DNA from: Acanthosepion pharaonis
Lineage: Eukaryota; Mollusca; Cephalopoda; Sepiida; Sepiidae
Assembly: GCA_903632075.3 (NCBI GenBank)
Contig: CAHIKZ030003512.1
Coordinates: 23,060 to 87,059, forward strand
Length of the DNA: 64,000 bases
Reading direction: 5' to 3'
Below are positions 40,001-55,000 of the stretch, one piece after another. Under the pieces are notes generated by a model. It searched no databases. It was not told the DNA's origin and saw nothing but the letters and a program-made list of their open reading frames with translations. Every line of letters starts with the position of its first letter. Position 1 is the stretch's first letter. The position numbers and the translations under genes are program-made.

Positions 40001-43000
40001 ACCGAAACAAATGAGGAACAAGTTACGCGCAGCCAAGGACATGCAGTATTATTAAATGATTTCAGTCAACAAGAACCTACAGAAACTGCGAGTCCATCTA
40101 TGAGAAGTTCAAAGCGGAAGATTGTTTCTGGTAACGCTTTGGAGATTTTATATATATATATATATAAATAGAAAAGCGTATTGGCTATATGACGTACTGG
40201 GTGAAAGGGGAAAAACTCATGTGCAGTAAACAGAAACTAAACAGATCAGACGACGTTTTTAGGACGTCCCGCGAAGAAAGAGAAAAAAAAAAATGCTGAT
40301 GGTGATTTTCAATAAGTTTGATCTAACAACCCCTGCAAATAATTTTACCTAAGGTACGCCGAACCAGAAAAAAAAAAAAAAAAAAAATAAAAGTTTTTTC
40401 TTCATATTTTTTTGTAAAAATTTGAAAAATAAATAAAAACTTTTTACTACTGTGGAGTAAAGTTTTAGGGGTGGATGTCATGCCATATACCTATTTTATT
40501 GTAATGGACTCTCCCACAGATAAGTGGTGGTGGTGTTGAGCGCGTCAGACGATATAGTCACTTCTGAACTGACTGTTTGGTTGGGTTGAACTCTCTTCCT
40601 ACGGACGGGAGGAACCCGAAGGAGGCTACGCCGAAGGGCGGAGTCTCCTTCGGGGAGGTAGAACCGGCCCTGAACCTGTTTATACGGGTTCAATGGGCAT
40701 ATTTTTGGCCGAGCCCACGGGCTCGGAATGCCCACGTTAAAAAGGCCTTGTGCCACATGACACCCCCCTCATGGCGGGGCGGGGGGGGGGGACTTTAACA
40801 TTGAAAAATATTACAGAGGAAAGGAACTAAAATAAATTATGGGGAACATTAAGTGACATAAGCTTTTGACATATCAAACAAAGGTGAATTAATGTTATTT
40901 TTTTAATTTATCAATTTTTAAAATGGTCATGAGTTAAGTTTTAATTTAAAATCATTTTTATGGTCATGCATGAATATGTTGGCTTGACAAAGGAGTATTT
41001 TTAAAAAAGGAGATATAAGAAATTTAAGCTGCTTGAACATGTATTATCTACTTTTCTCAGAGAAAACATGCTACATTGGGCTCTCACTTTGAATTTCAAA
41101 AATATTTTGGGTACATTTTGATTTGTGGGGAAAATAGCTGCATTTGTTTTTCATTCCAAACCAATCAAAAGGTTTCCTTCCAAATTCTGAGAAGTGTATT
41201 CAGTCTATCTGGATGAATAAATAGAGGGCCAGGAATTTGCATGAACCTGGGTAAGCCTGTGTCGGAGTTACCTCCTCCTTCTGTCCTTGAACCAGCAGAG
41301 GAACAGAGTCATTTCGACCTTGACCTCTTATTCATGCTCCTTACACACTCTTAACATGTCAGAGGGACCAGCAAATCCCCTTTTTAGTTAGGCTATATTA
41401 CAAACCTAGGTGTAATATACATCTAGTCATTTTTAGACTATAGTTATCTTTAGCTAACCTTGTAGTATTTTTTTATAGAGACTTTTCGGTTAGCTTAGCC
41501 AATTTCTCTTGCTGGTCTCCCTCGACACAAGACAGTGATTTCTCCCTAGATTCGCTGGAGGCTGTCGGTAGAAATTTAACGGTCGTAAAATACAGGTCCC
41601 TTGGCCTTCATTGGCCAAGGGCGCCCGATCAACGGGCTGTGTATTAAGTTACGCTCCCATTTCTTTTTGTCTGCCAACTTGACGATAGTTGGGAACTTTC
41701 TTTTCTTTCTCTCTCTTCCTTCCCAACACGTCAAGTTGGCATCCAGGCAATGACAAACAACGTTGGCAACATTAACTGCTGCAACAAGTTGGCACCCGGC
41801 AATGACAAACAACGAAGTTGGCAACACGAACTACAGCAACAAGTTGGCACCCGCAACGACTCAGCTTCAACAACCAACAAAGATCATCCTGGCATCACTT
41901 AACATCAACAACCACCAAGCGATCATCCTGGCAAAAACCCACATCAGCTTCAACCCCAACAACGATGATCCATGCAACCGCCAACCTCGACCATCAATGC
42001 CTGCACTAAAACTTTGCAGTATCCAGCACTCCTGCAGCATCCGGCTCACTCCTGCAGTATCCAGCACTCCTGCAGCATCCGCTCACTCCTGCAGCATCTA
42101 GCACCTCCACCGCTTTCCCACCATCTTCATTTCCTTTTCCTTTTAGAATAAACCTCTATATATCATATATATCCTCGTTCTGTCGTCCATATTGTTTCAC
42201 GGTCAGATTTAACGTCTTCAAAAATGTTAGCGGGCCTCTTGTGACCTCGTTCACCCCTTTCCGTGATACGGGGCCACTGGACCGCCTGCTACACCTGTTC
42301 AAGGAAGAAAAACTACACAGAAGAAAATTGATAACCACCAGATGAGAATTGAAAGGAACCTCAAAGTCGTTCCCACATCAAGGAAAATTCTTCAATTGTT
42401 GTGATTGTACCGTTCTTCACTGCTACCACAAACTTTGCTTTGAAAATTGGTACCTATTCTTTGAAACAGTTCAGAAGTATTTCCTTTCTTCATTAATCTT
42501 TATGCTGTTTGCTTTTTCTGAGGCATATTCCATTTGCATTGATTATTTTTATAGATGTTATTGGCCATCATTTGGCACACAAAACACTTAATTTGTGTAA
42601 TTCTTTCATTTTTGTGTGTTAACAATAAATGTTTTTTTTTTTTTAACTTTCCCATGTCAATTGTTATGTGTCCTTAAAATAGCTGTGCTGTTTTTCAAAA
42701 TGAACCTCAAACAAACTATTCTAACCAATAATAAGCCTGTTTACTTAAAATAAAAAAAGCACTATATAAAAAATGTGGATTTAAATCAGTTTTTAAATTT
42801 GGTTGGTGTTGTCTGTCTTTGTGGTGTGTCCTTATTACCAAGTAAAAAAACCTTTAATATATGTAAAAGAAAAAAAAAAAAAAATCAAGTGTATAAATTT
42901 ATATTCCAGCAAGTACCAATTACTTAACCAAAAAGTCCTTGAAAGTGTAAGTTATTTTCTTCCTTAGTAAGTAATGTAATTTTTAGATCAAAATTGTGGT

Positions 43001-46000
43001 TGAAATTATTACCGTGCATAACTAATGCATTGGATAAATTATTATGTACATCTTATGCTCATGAATTTTTTTTTTTTTTAATTTCTGGAAGTTTCACAAA
43101 GAGTGTAAAATTCTATATATTTACAAAAAAATTAATATATATTGTTCATTTCTCGAGTGCAAAAATGTCTTATATAATTTCTGACTGTGTTATGTAATTT
43201 ACTTATTGTACATTTCAGGATTATTTTGCCAAATTCAAAACTTATTTGTGTTTAACTTTCTTTAAAACATCCTAAGTGAAACTAACTCAAAAATATTTTT
43301 AACTTTGGTCTTTCAAAAGATACGTTTTACTCAAATTTCATCAAAACTATTTTATCCATTTTCAAATGACACTTGTTATACAAAAATTATAGCAAAATAC
43401 CACAAGTAGTTTGGACAAACATTCTCAACTTTGCTGATTTCATGATACTTTTTCAACCCAAACATTCTTTAACTGTTGGACAAATATATTAGCAAAAGCA
43501 TATTGATAAAACCAACAATAATGTAATAACTGATCTGAGATTGTGTGTGTATCACTAAAATCTCAGAATTTGTACTGTTACATAGTAATATGAATAGAGG
43601 AAGCAAAATAAATGGCTGAAATTTAAGAAATAGAATAATTGATGTGAATCAGAATTAACCAAAGGTAACTAGTATTACAAACTATATAAAATCCCCTATT
43701 AGGGAATCCTGTCAATTTGATGGATAGCTTTGAGCCAAAATATAAATTTTGTAAGCTATGAAAATTATTTTTAAAAAATTATGTTGAGATTGGAAAGTTA
43801 ATATGAAAGAAAGTGCTTTTGGCTGGAAATAAACATTTTTTGTCAAGGTCAGATTTCAAGTAAGATGTTCCGATTACCTGAAGGTCAAAACATTTCCAAA
43901 ATAGAATTACGAAGAAAATATTTATATCAAAGATGTTAAATCATCTCTGCAGTACTAACAACAATGACTGCCAGTAAATGAGATAAGTCAACATAAATGA
44001 TTGAAGAGAGCCTATTCATCAGTATCTGATTGAAGGAATGTTCTTTTTTTGATTTGGCTTTTCAATGCTTGTGTTTAGACTCATCCTTAAAATTGACAAG
44101 GACTCTGGAAGAAGCACTTGAAAACTTATTTTTACAAATTAAGTGAGTCACATCAATGCCTTCCACTGATTATTTTATGATGATTTTAATTTTGTTTCTG
44201 GCTTATTCTGATTTCTGTTTTGAAAATATTGTCTTACATAATCCTATTTTTCATTTCATTAAATGTTATTTTTTTTCTCCAGACATTGAATCAGAAATAA
44301 GCAACTGATCTTAGAAAATTATAGATTTAAATGTATATTTAATCTATTGAGAAAAGACACTTTGATTTTACCCATACAGTGTGTTGCGCTGTTGAAATAA
44401 CTGATTTAGTATTCTTAAATTATAATTGTTTATATTTACTTATATATTCAATATTCTTTATGCTAAATGTCGATAAGACCAATTAGTTTTTAATAAATGC
44501 TTTTCAAACACTGACCTTGTCCAAATTCATTGAGAAATTCTAACAATTTCTCTTGTCCAAGCATTATGAAAATTATAGCTGATTAATGACTTAGAATGAG
44601 TTTGTTACTATGGTGAATATGAAAAATGTTCACATAAAGACTGAAGATATTGTACAAGAAACAGTCATACTCACCCATGATAAGTACAACAGTGTCTTGA
44701 TTTGTATTTTCCTGCATATTTGGGTAATTTGAACTTCCAGTGTAATTTTTTTGTTCAAATGATGGGGGACCCTCAATCAAACGAACTTTATTTCTGGGCT
44801 GAGAATAGAAGAAAAACCTAAATTGCATAAGAGTTGAATTTGTCCAAAATTGTTTCCCAAAATCCTAGCTTTTATTAAAAAAAAAAAATAATTAAAGAAT
44901 AAGAAATCAGCATTTGTTTTTACTACATTTGTGTACCACCAGTGACAGTGGAAAATATACAACTATCTTCTTAGGCCAAGTGTATTTATAAGTGTTTTGT
45001 TAGTAATATTGAGCTAGTAGCCATGGTCAGATGCAAAAATAAATAACAGTCTTACAAACAGAATTAACAAAGTGTGCAATTTAAAAAAAAGGGGGAAAAA
45101 ATGAAATAATATCAAGCAAGCAAGCAAACAATACACACAAAGCAAATTAACAGGTAAGAAGACAAAAAGTTCACAAACTACGAATTGGTATCTACACACA
45201 AAAGCAAGGTCAGACAAGCAAATGCAGCGGTCTGACTTCTAAACAAGGCAGATCTGGAGTGAGTAATGTCAAACTGTAAATTGGCCTATTTTTTTTTTTT
45301 TTTTTTTATTGGCTAAGAAAAATATCCCAGCATGCATTTGTGGACTTCTGCCTATAAAAAGGAGAGGGGGGAAATGTTTTGCAGTCATTCCGTCTTCAGA
45401 TCAATCATTCCCAGCATAATGTGAAATCACCCCACCCCCCCATCTTCAATCTAGATGTACAGTCTAGTGGTGGAGGTATTCTCCATCAGAAATAAGGAAG
45501 GCATTGCCACCAATGACTTTGAAATCATGGTGATATTGACCCGATCTGAAGTTCAATGAGGTCCCCAATGTAATCACCTGCGGCAACTGAAAAATCTTTG
45601 TTGTTGTCAAGAGCCATATTCCCACTGCTGGGCTTGTGGTGCCACTGGTCACCTGGCGACATTGACCTGACCTGAAGTTCAATGAGGTCCCCAATGTAAT
45701 CACCTGTGGCGGGTGAAAAATCTTTGTTGTTGTTGAGAGCCACATTCCCACTGTGGGACTTGTGGTACCACTGGTCACCTGGCAAAGTTGTGTCTGACCA
45801 GGAATCTGGCGACACAGATTCAACCAACACCAGAGCAGCTCAGGGTAGAAGCACCAAAGAGAGCCCCCAGTGGTCATGGCAAAAGGACTGAGGTGAGGAT
45901 GGGAGCCAAGGTGGCAACTCCACCGCACCTGCATGATGTCCCAGAAAAAGGTGCTACCAAACAGCAGCAACCTAAACTGCAGTGTCAACAGTAGCAGCAG

Positions 46001-49000
46001 AAACAGCAACAGCCAAAGAAGCTACAGCAGCAGAACAACAGCAGCAGGAAGAGTTGCCGCAATTAGAACTCTATATGGAGGTAGAGAAAATGCCTCCAAC
46101 ATGAACCTCCTCACTGAAAAGGGGGATGGACGAGGAAGAAGAGGATACCAAATACACTAAAGGAAGAGGGAAACAGGTCAGAGTAGGGCAGAGAAGGCAT
46201 TGGTAGCTGCCAAGACCCAATCTGCACCTGCTTCGCCAGCAAGAACTGAACAAGAACATACTTGAGGTAAGACAAGGAGCTTCCTGCTCTTCTAGGGCTC
46301 TGTCTTCTTCCACCAAACCTTTCCAAGGAAAGAAAAAAGGACATTTCTCCAGAAGGGAGAAAATTTGTTGTATTGACAGAAATCCAGTTTAATCACTCAT
46401 TTGAAACACTGGGGGTAACCTCAACTGGGATCATCTTGCAGGGGCTAAAGATGATTTTCCCAAGCTCTGGATGGCTCAGATAGAGTCTCTGGAGCTCAAA
46501 AGATTACTCCCACAGAAGGACGAATTATGTCTTATCTAGGCACTGGGACAATCCGTCGGGGTCTTTACCACCACAGACTCTGTATTTAAGGGACTCTGGA
46601 CTTTAAAAAATATCAAGTTAGCTAGTTTGAATGTGAGGGGCTTGAGAGATCAGAGTAAGGCTGCCCACCTGCTTCATGATCTCTTGTCCTTTGCAGTAGA
46701 TGTAACTGCAATTCAGGAGACACTATGTAGTGCTCATGCTCGTGTGTTGTTTAGCAACTTTGTTGTCTATTCAGCACATAGACAGTTGGTGTTTCCTTGT
46801 TATTAAAATGTTCCCTGGGTGTGAGTAAAACATTCCTTGGGTGGATCTTGTCCATGTCAATGTGGATGGCTGGTTGAATATGGCCGATATTGGTGTGACC
46901 AATGATTCATTTTGTATCATTGTAGTTTATGAGGCCCAATGACCAGACAGAGCATTAAAGATGGGTGGTTTAACTGAAAAACCAACATTTTTCGGTTTCA
47001 TCTTCACATTGTGAAACTGCATCGAAAGTTTTTACGAAACCGAAATTGTACTTTTTTTTTTTTTTTAAGTGCTATCACTACTGAGTGACCATATCCAAAG
47101 AAAAACTATTGAAAAATACTTTCAGAGTTAATAAAATCAAATTTTATCAAAATTCATAGCAAGTGAAAAGAGTGAACAAAAATATGTTAAAAACATTTAA
47201 TTGACTAGTTTTAGTTAATGTGAAATCTATTTATTTACAAAAGAAAGGAATAAGAAACAAACATGATATCTGAAATCTATTTTTAAAAAAAAAAAAAAAA
47301 AATGCGGTAAAATTAAGTTCACAAATCAGCAATTAAAAATAAAAAAAAAAGTTGCCAGTTTCGTTTTAATGTTAAATTTCATGAAGTTGGATTTTTTGTA
47401 ACGGTCATACATAATTGTTTTCTAGCAAGTCAGTGTCTGTACACTAATCACGAAATAAAGTTAAACTAAACAAGAAAAATGAATGAATATTTTTTTTTAT
47501 GAATAAATTTGTTTTTATCTTGGGAATGCACCTAAATTAGATAATAATTAAAATAGTTCTTAATTTCACTTTTAAAATGTGTATATTTCCAGATGACTCA
47601 CTAGTGTAAAATTGTCTGTTTTCTACAAATGAAATTATGTTTCTCTAGTGAATACACCTAAAATTAGATATTTAAAAAATAAAGTAAGTTTTTAATCTCA
47701 GTTTTAAAATGTGTATATTTTCAAAACTGCAAGTCATTTTTTTTTAAAACCCAAAGTAAAAATTATTCTTTTTTAGCCACTAGTGCTCAGTGGGTGTTTG
47801 AGTTTGTTACTGTTCTGCTCATAAAATTCTTCTAAACAAGGAAAATTCATTTTATTTTTACAAATATCTTTATGGTTTTATTTGGCAAGTACACTTAAGT
47901 AAGAATATATTAAAATGATTAAAATAGTTTTTAATTTCAGTTTTAAAATGTGTATCTAAAAAAGAACAGGTGATTCTTGCAGATTTGGAAATCTATACAT
48001 TCTAAAAATTAAATTAAAAGCTTTTAATTATTTTTAATTTTAGGTGTATTTGCTAGATAAAAACAAATTTATTTAGGAGGAAAAATAACTAATTGATTTT
48101 TTCCCTAGTTTAGAAGAAAATTATTTGTATAACCCCAATAACAGTTGGCTGGTGTACCAGAAAAGAATTGCTGTATTTTTAATTATTTTAAACATGAGGG
48201 TGGGGAGTCCATTTTTTGTCATTTTAAAAGCAACATCATAAACAAATTTCTGAAGAGCTATACCATTTTCTCTCTCAAAAATATGTTGTCCAAACACAAA
48301 TATAGAAATATTTTATGTGACAATTTCTTTCGTATTTTACTAATTTGTTAATAAATATGATAGTTATTTATTAAAGTTGACAATTAATTCTAAAGTTTAA
48401 TAAACTTTAATCAGTCATGAATTCTATGACTAAATTACCTTAAAGCCTAAACAAAAAAAAAAAAAAAATAAATAAAAAATACAACTGACTTTAGGTGAAC
48501 AATTCCTACTTTATTACCCACAACAATTTGTGGTTTTTTGGTTTTCAATTCCAGTGGTCTTTGACATATATCTATAAATTTTTATTACCCTTGCTTGGAG
48601 TATTGTCTATTTTGGATTGTGGGGAACGTTCTGCCTTATCATGGTTTGGTTTGGGGTTTAATGTTTGATTTTTCCTAAGAGTGTCAATTTTATAAGTAGG
48701 AGGACAGCTTGATGATTTCTGTGACTTTTGTTTCTTAGAAGTGGTTTGTGTCTGCGCTGTTGTTTTTGTAGTTGTTTAAAATTGTCCTAGTCACCCAGAT
48801 CCAGCTGAATTAATGTTTTGACAAATTCTTCATATTTGTGCTCTTGTTTTTTTTCCTGATGGACTACTTGGGAATATGTGGTAGTGTTAAACCCTACTAC
48901 CATCTTCTGTGCTTGGTAAGGAATGTTATTTTTGTGCTTTATTGATAGAATTTACTTTTCTCTTCTCCAACTGTCGCAAGATCTTGCGTAGACCAGATGG

Positions 49001-52000
49001 TCACCACCACAGTTAGCACATTTATTGGGAAATTCACATTCATTCATGTGATGGTCAGGATCTTTTGGGCCACATTTCCCACACAACTCTTGTCCTCTAC
49101 AAGTGTCTTCATGATGTCCATATTTTTGACATTTATAAATTCTCAGAGGGTATAGCCTACTTTAATTTTCTCTGGTATTTTTGGTGAGTTAAATGTCATT
49201 ATATAGGTGTTTGTTTCTATCGTTTTACCTTCTTTTTTTTTTATTGAAATTCGTTTAACATCAATGACATCTTGTTTTTTTAACTCTTTCTTAATGTTCA
49301 GGGATTTGTGAGGGTATGTTTTTACTGGAACAGTCATTTTTAGTAGAAAATCCACATGTTTCTTTTCCACTTCGACGAGCAGTGTCCCATTTTTTAATTT
49401 TTGACAGTTAAAGGCGTTAAGTTGCCTGATATCACCTTTTCTATAATAAAGGGAGATAAATTTGTGATCAGTGAGCTATATGACTATAATAACAAATCTC
49501 GGAAAGGATGATTCTGCTTCATTATCTGAAGAAGAATCAGATTCTATATAGTTGCGTTTAAGTTTTTTATTTGTAGAGGAAGCCATAAGTGTTTTTATGT
49601 TTTTCGCTGGTCCCATGCTCCTCCACCCACCATGGAGTTCAACTTAAGTTGGGGATAAACTAAGGGGGAAACCCATTCACCTTGGCTGAGACGGGGATAC
49701 AAAACCAATATACTCATGCCAAGAGTATGATTCTGAACCTCTATCAAATGCACAACAATCAAATGTCATATCTCTCGACATGATTGACCCTCAGCCCCCA
49801 CCTTCTAGCATATATAATAGAGGATTGGGAATAGTTTTGCAAGAGCAGATCGATAGTTCTACGTGAGCAGATTGTATAACATGATCGAGAGAAAATAAAA
49901 ACAAATATATGTGCTAGGGCATGTTGGTACCAACTGACTGATCGGATTGGGCCTCTCCGATCGCTTGTCTAGCCCAGATAAGGGCCAAAGCGGAGTGTTG
50001 TCGTGCCATGGCCGCTTTATCCTGGGTCATGGATTGCTCAGCCACCAGAATCCTGTCTCCAGGGATCCTAACAGGTGCTACCACCCCAGGTCAGGGTGGA
50101 CCTGGGAACAACAGCAATTAAGAGGTTGTTCCATGCTCCTCACAACCTCCCAATCAGAGGCCTTGCTGCCATATGCATTTTACGGTCATACCCAGGACCG
50201 GGAGTGTTAGGGATGCCTTCCTTAGCATTACTAACACTGTTTCTGAGGCTGAATCAATGGAGATACCTGCGAGAATGTTGGGCAGCCTTAAAGGCTCTTC
50301 CGATCCAGTGACCATTCATAGCCTTGATTTAGTGGAGGGGGTCGCGATGAACTGCCTTTGTGGCTGACTCAGCTTGTCAGCACCAGAGTTGCACTCTTTC
50401 TGGCCTTGGGCACCAGTGGCAGATTATCTCAGTAATCCTGAGTTTTCGCTTACCTGGTGATTGATTTGTAGCATGCTACATGTCAGCCTTCAGATGGGGC
50501 TAGGTGGATTTGCCCGACTGATATCAGTGTGACCTCAGTTTTGAAGGCTTTGCATGCCTTCTACCATTATCCTCAGATGCACCCATTCTGGGACTATGTT
50601 GGTGAAATGATGGCTTGTATAGCTCTTGATCGGCTTGTGCCCATCAATTTCACATATGCGTGTGACAATGTGTTGCCACTGTTTTCTGGGGTTAAACAGG
50701 TGGTATTTCTCACATTGCTAGCTGTGGCAAGAATGGGCGTATGGACATCGTGAGTGGAGGGAATCTTGTGATATGAATGTTATTCTCATCAGGATCTGGT
50801 TGTATTCTTTGGGCATTAGCTCAGGATGAAGATCAGATCTGATATCGACAGATTTCAGTGAAAAATGGTTCGCGTGAATGGGACATTTCTTGTTTTCCCA
50901 GTTAATGTGAATAACTGTTGTTCCTGGCCTGTTCCCGGCACTCTCTTTTGTTATGATCTATGTCAAGATTCCCAACCTCCCCAGTTTGTTTTGTCCCCAT
51001 CATTTTTTTTATTTATCTCAGCTGGGTCAGCATTTGTTTCCCCCATTCCGTCATTTATTTTATCCTTCCCACTCCATTAGTAAGTGTGCTTCTTGATTCT
51101 GTCTATTGGCAGAATATTGTGGCCACTTATTATTTTGAGGGGTGGATAGGTCCTACTAACATCTATTTTGTTTTAGCTTGAATATTTTATGGTTTTAGTT
51201 TTGTTTTTTGGGTTCATTCCCTCTCCCTGCAATTCATTTGTCATGAAATTTTTATATATTTTTCATAGAAAAAGAAAAGAAAAAAAAGAAACATTGACCA
51301 TTTATTAAATTTTTACATCATTGGGTGTTTTGTAAGTCCCCTGTGAATATGAGGTATTGTGGTATATGTAGGATTAAGAAGCGATGGCCAAGTTCTTGTG
51401 GCAGCAGAATGAACAGCAGCAGAGCGAGCAACTGTAGCAGATTGAACAGCCACTAGAGTCAGTAGAAATACCACAGTTGAATTTCTAGATAGAAGTGGAG
51501 GAGATGCTACTACCTAAATTGTCCTCTTTAAAAAGGGGGAGAGATGAAGACAATAAGGAGGACAGCAAAAATACCAAAAAAGAAAAGAAAGCTGGTTGAA
51601 GTAGGGCGGAAAAAACCCTGGTAGTTGCCAAGACTCAATCTGTCCCTAGTTCACCAGTAAGTAAGAGCAACATCTGATCTGTCAAGTAAGACTATGAGCC
51701 TCCTCTCTTTTCCTTCCAGGTCTCCATCTTCTTCATCTCCATGCCCCTAACAGCTGCCAGGAAAAGAAAAAGAACATACCCAAAGAGGAGAAGGCATGTT
51801 GGGTGGACAGGCAACTTTTGGAGAGTGACCTTTCTGTGCAAAGGAAGGCTCTCTTGAGGCCTCTTTTTAAACTTCCCATCAACAGAGGATCCCTTGTGCA
51901 GCAGGGGTGATAACCCTCTTTAGAAATACAGGATGGAATTTGAGGGTATGGGATCATTTGCCAAGGACACATTTCGGCAAATAAAAATGTGCTCTTAGTT

Positions 52001-55000
52001 CTTCTGCAAGGAAATTTCCAAGTGTCTATACTGACACACCTGGAGCCACATTTGCTGACCTATGCTGTGAATGTTGTCCTTCTATCTTTACAATGTGTTG
52101 ATTATGACAAACATCTCTACAATGTGGCTGTCCAGAACTTGGTCTATGAGTAAAGGAATGTTATTTTACCACTATTGCTTATATTGAAGTATCAATATGT
52201 ACAGCAATTTTCAGAAATAGGCATCCAGACTATGAAGGCCTACAATCCAACAATGCCTCTCAAATAGCTTTAATAAAAGTAGCATGTGTGCATCACTATA
52301 ACATGATGCCTGCACTGTACTCACTTTATTGAATCTTATTGAAGCAGATACACATTGTGCACTGGTTACAAAATGGCTGAAGACTGAAAATTTTATCTGA
52401 ATATCTACTATCTATCTACATGCACAAACTGTACTCAGATCAAAATCAGCATCATCTTTTAAGCTGTTGCAATTTTATTTGTCATTAGTGTATTTGGAAA
52501 GAAACTTACTGCAACTGTGACAGTATCCTCATCAACATAGGAATCAAGGGCAAAGAGACCATGCTCATACTCCCCAACATAGAGTGTACGGCTGAAAATA
52601 AATTAAAGTAGAAGCATGATTATATCAGTAAATCATATAAAAAAACTGTACTGAATTGGATAAGATTAAAAAAATAAAAGAATACCTATTTATTTCTTGA
52701 TAAATTTCTGTGACAATAAACATTCGCACTTACCGAAGTCGAAGCATCCAAGATGTTTTGCTTGTCGGGCTGCCGTTTTATGATGGATATGTGCATAAAC
52801 CTAAGCTAGACATTGTCATTTCGTCAACTGCATCCTTTCCTCTCGCAAGTGTGGTCCGAGAAAAGTACATTCTCCGACATTTGCTGATTTTATGCTGCTT
52901 GGCATGATTTGTCTAGTAGCAGTCTGCATGCTGATTGGTCGAGCTGGGGACTTCGATTGAGAATGAGGCCAACTGTGATGATTGGTGCTTTGACTGTGTT
53001 TTTGGTCAATAAAAACGTCCTGGGACATTGGCTGGCAGTGCAACTGGGACCGTGGTGACGTGCACTGCTATAGAGGTTCGTATTAATTTACGACTGTTTA
53101 TTTTTGTCTGGGGGCTGGATGTTAGCTTCAAACCCACCGCTAGAGTGAGCAGTGTAATTACCAGTGTCTACCGAAACGTGGGAAGAACACACTGAACTGC
53201 AACAATTTCTAAGAAATTTCTTTTCTATTTTGATGAAATGAGAAAATTTCATCCTCCAGAATTTTTTTATTTTTCTGAATAAAAGGAATTTTTTTTTCTG
53301 TAAGAGAATTTTGTAAAGACAGAAACAAATTTTGAGGTGCAATATTTGGAGAATCTGATAGTGAGAAAACATTCCAGCCTAAATGGAACAATTTTTGCCT
53401 GGTCATCCAACTAACATGTGATTTAGCTGATTATGTCATTTCTCTTGAATTCCAGATGCTTTTCATTGATTTCTCCCTTCAATAACTCCTGATAGTACTT
53501 CTTTCCACAGAGAATTACCTTCTTTGGCTGAATACAGACCTTTGATACTTTTTGTGTTGGTTCTTTTCACTTGCTCAATTATCTTTTCCAAGTTGTAAAG
53601 TATCTACTCTTAATTGTTCTCACATTTCAGAAACACAAATTACGAGGGTTTTTTGCTAAACTTTGATAGAAGTCACACAGAAAAGAGCCACCAAAAGTTA
53701 CTTCTTTCAGAAAGCTAAGGTGGTCAATAAAATTAATGGTATATGATTTTGACATTTAGTATGTAAAAGGAAATACAATACCAAATGTCGATGTGCTTTC
53801 AAGGTTACAATTGAATACAAATCAGAAAATAAAAATGGAAATCCCAGATGAAGAAATATGACATTAGGTTCAAACTTGCATATAATCTCTACAAAGATTG
53901 ACATTGGAAACTGTACATGATCTAATATTAAGTAAGATCGCTAAAAAATAAGAAACAGCTGGAGTAATTGTTCCAAAGCTGAAAGACCTTATAAAGAAAT
54001 AAGGCATAAATTAATGATGGAAAATGTTATATGCAATGGAAATGAAACCATATCAGAAACAGTAAGAAAAGATATTTTAAAAAGCATGCACAATGATGTG
54101 CTACACAGAGGAGATTAAAATTAAAGGCATAGTGGCCAGGATATCATCGCGATATAGAAAGATATGTACATAAATGCTGAAAATCTGCAGATATAAAGAA
54201 TTTTTGACAAAAGAAAATACATTCATGGCTTAAAGAAACAGAAACATAGTGTTATGGGGTCCACCCCTTTTTGATACAAGTGGACTCGCCCAGTGTGTAC
54301 TTGTACTGCTGCCGGTGAATACCCGGGAGTTACACAGTGAGAGTGAGTAACAGAGATGGAGTGATACAGTGAAGAGTAAGAGAGTAAGAGTGTGAGGTAA
54401 CCGCTTGTAGGAGTCACAGTTGTGAGCATGTAGACTCAGAAGGATGTCCTACTTCGATACTGAATTTCCCAGACTGTATATATATTATTATTGCTACTAA
54501 CCGCATTTCTGGATCTACTAACCTTATTACCAATTGTATTATTGCGTCAATACATTTATTTGCTATATTTCATTCCTGTGTTTGTCATTCATTTGAGACT
54601 GGATTTCATCTCGGAATCCACAACACAGTCTCATGTTCTTATGAACTAAGCACACATTAATGGCATGGAAGTATTTTTAATTTTAGTAGACTCCTTTTCA
54701 GCATGGCTTGAAGTCATTAAAGATAGAAAAATGACTACAATAAAGCAAATATTAAGTGATATTTTCTAGAAATGGGGTCCCTAAAACAATGGTATCATTG
54801 TCATGCACCAGAATTTTGTGATGTAGATTTATGTAAATGTTTGAGGTGGATTGGCTGCTTCCCTTACAAAACATCACCGCATCACTCACAATCCGTGATC
54901 ACAGAAAGAATGGTACAAACAGTAAAAATGGGATTGAAGGCATCTCCCTCAAGTAGAGGTATAGACGGTTACTTAAAAAGGTTACTGCATAATTATAGGA

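Noticed and set aside
40577..40798. 73-residue ORF in the GC-rich block
   Set aside because: Translation of LTR-like non-coding DNA; ends in a poly-Gly run from a G homopolymer.
45464..46009. 181-residue minus ORF
   Set aside because: Antisense shadow of the duplicated ORF1 zinc-knuckle region; its internal repeats reflect the 126-bp duplication.
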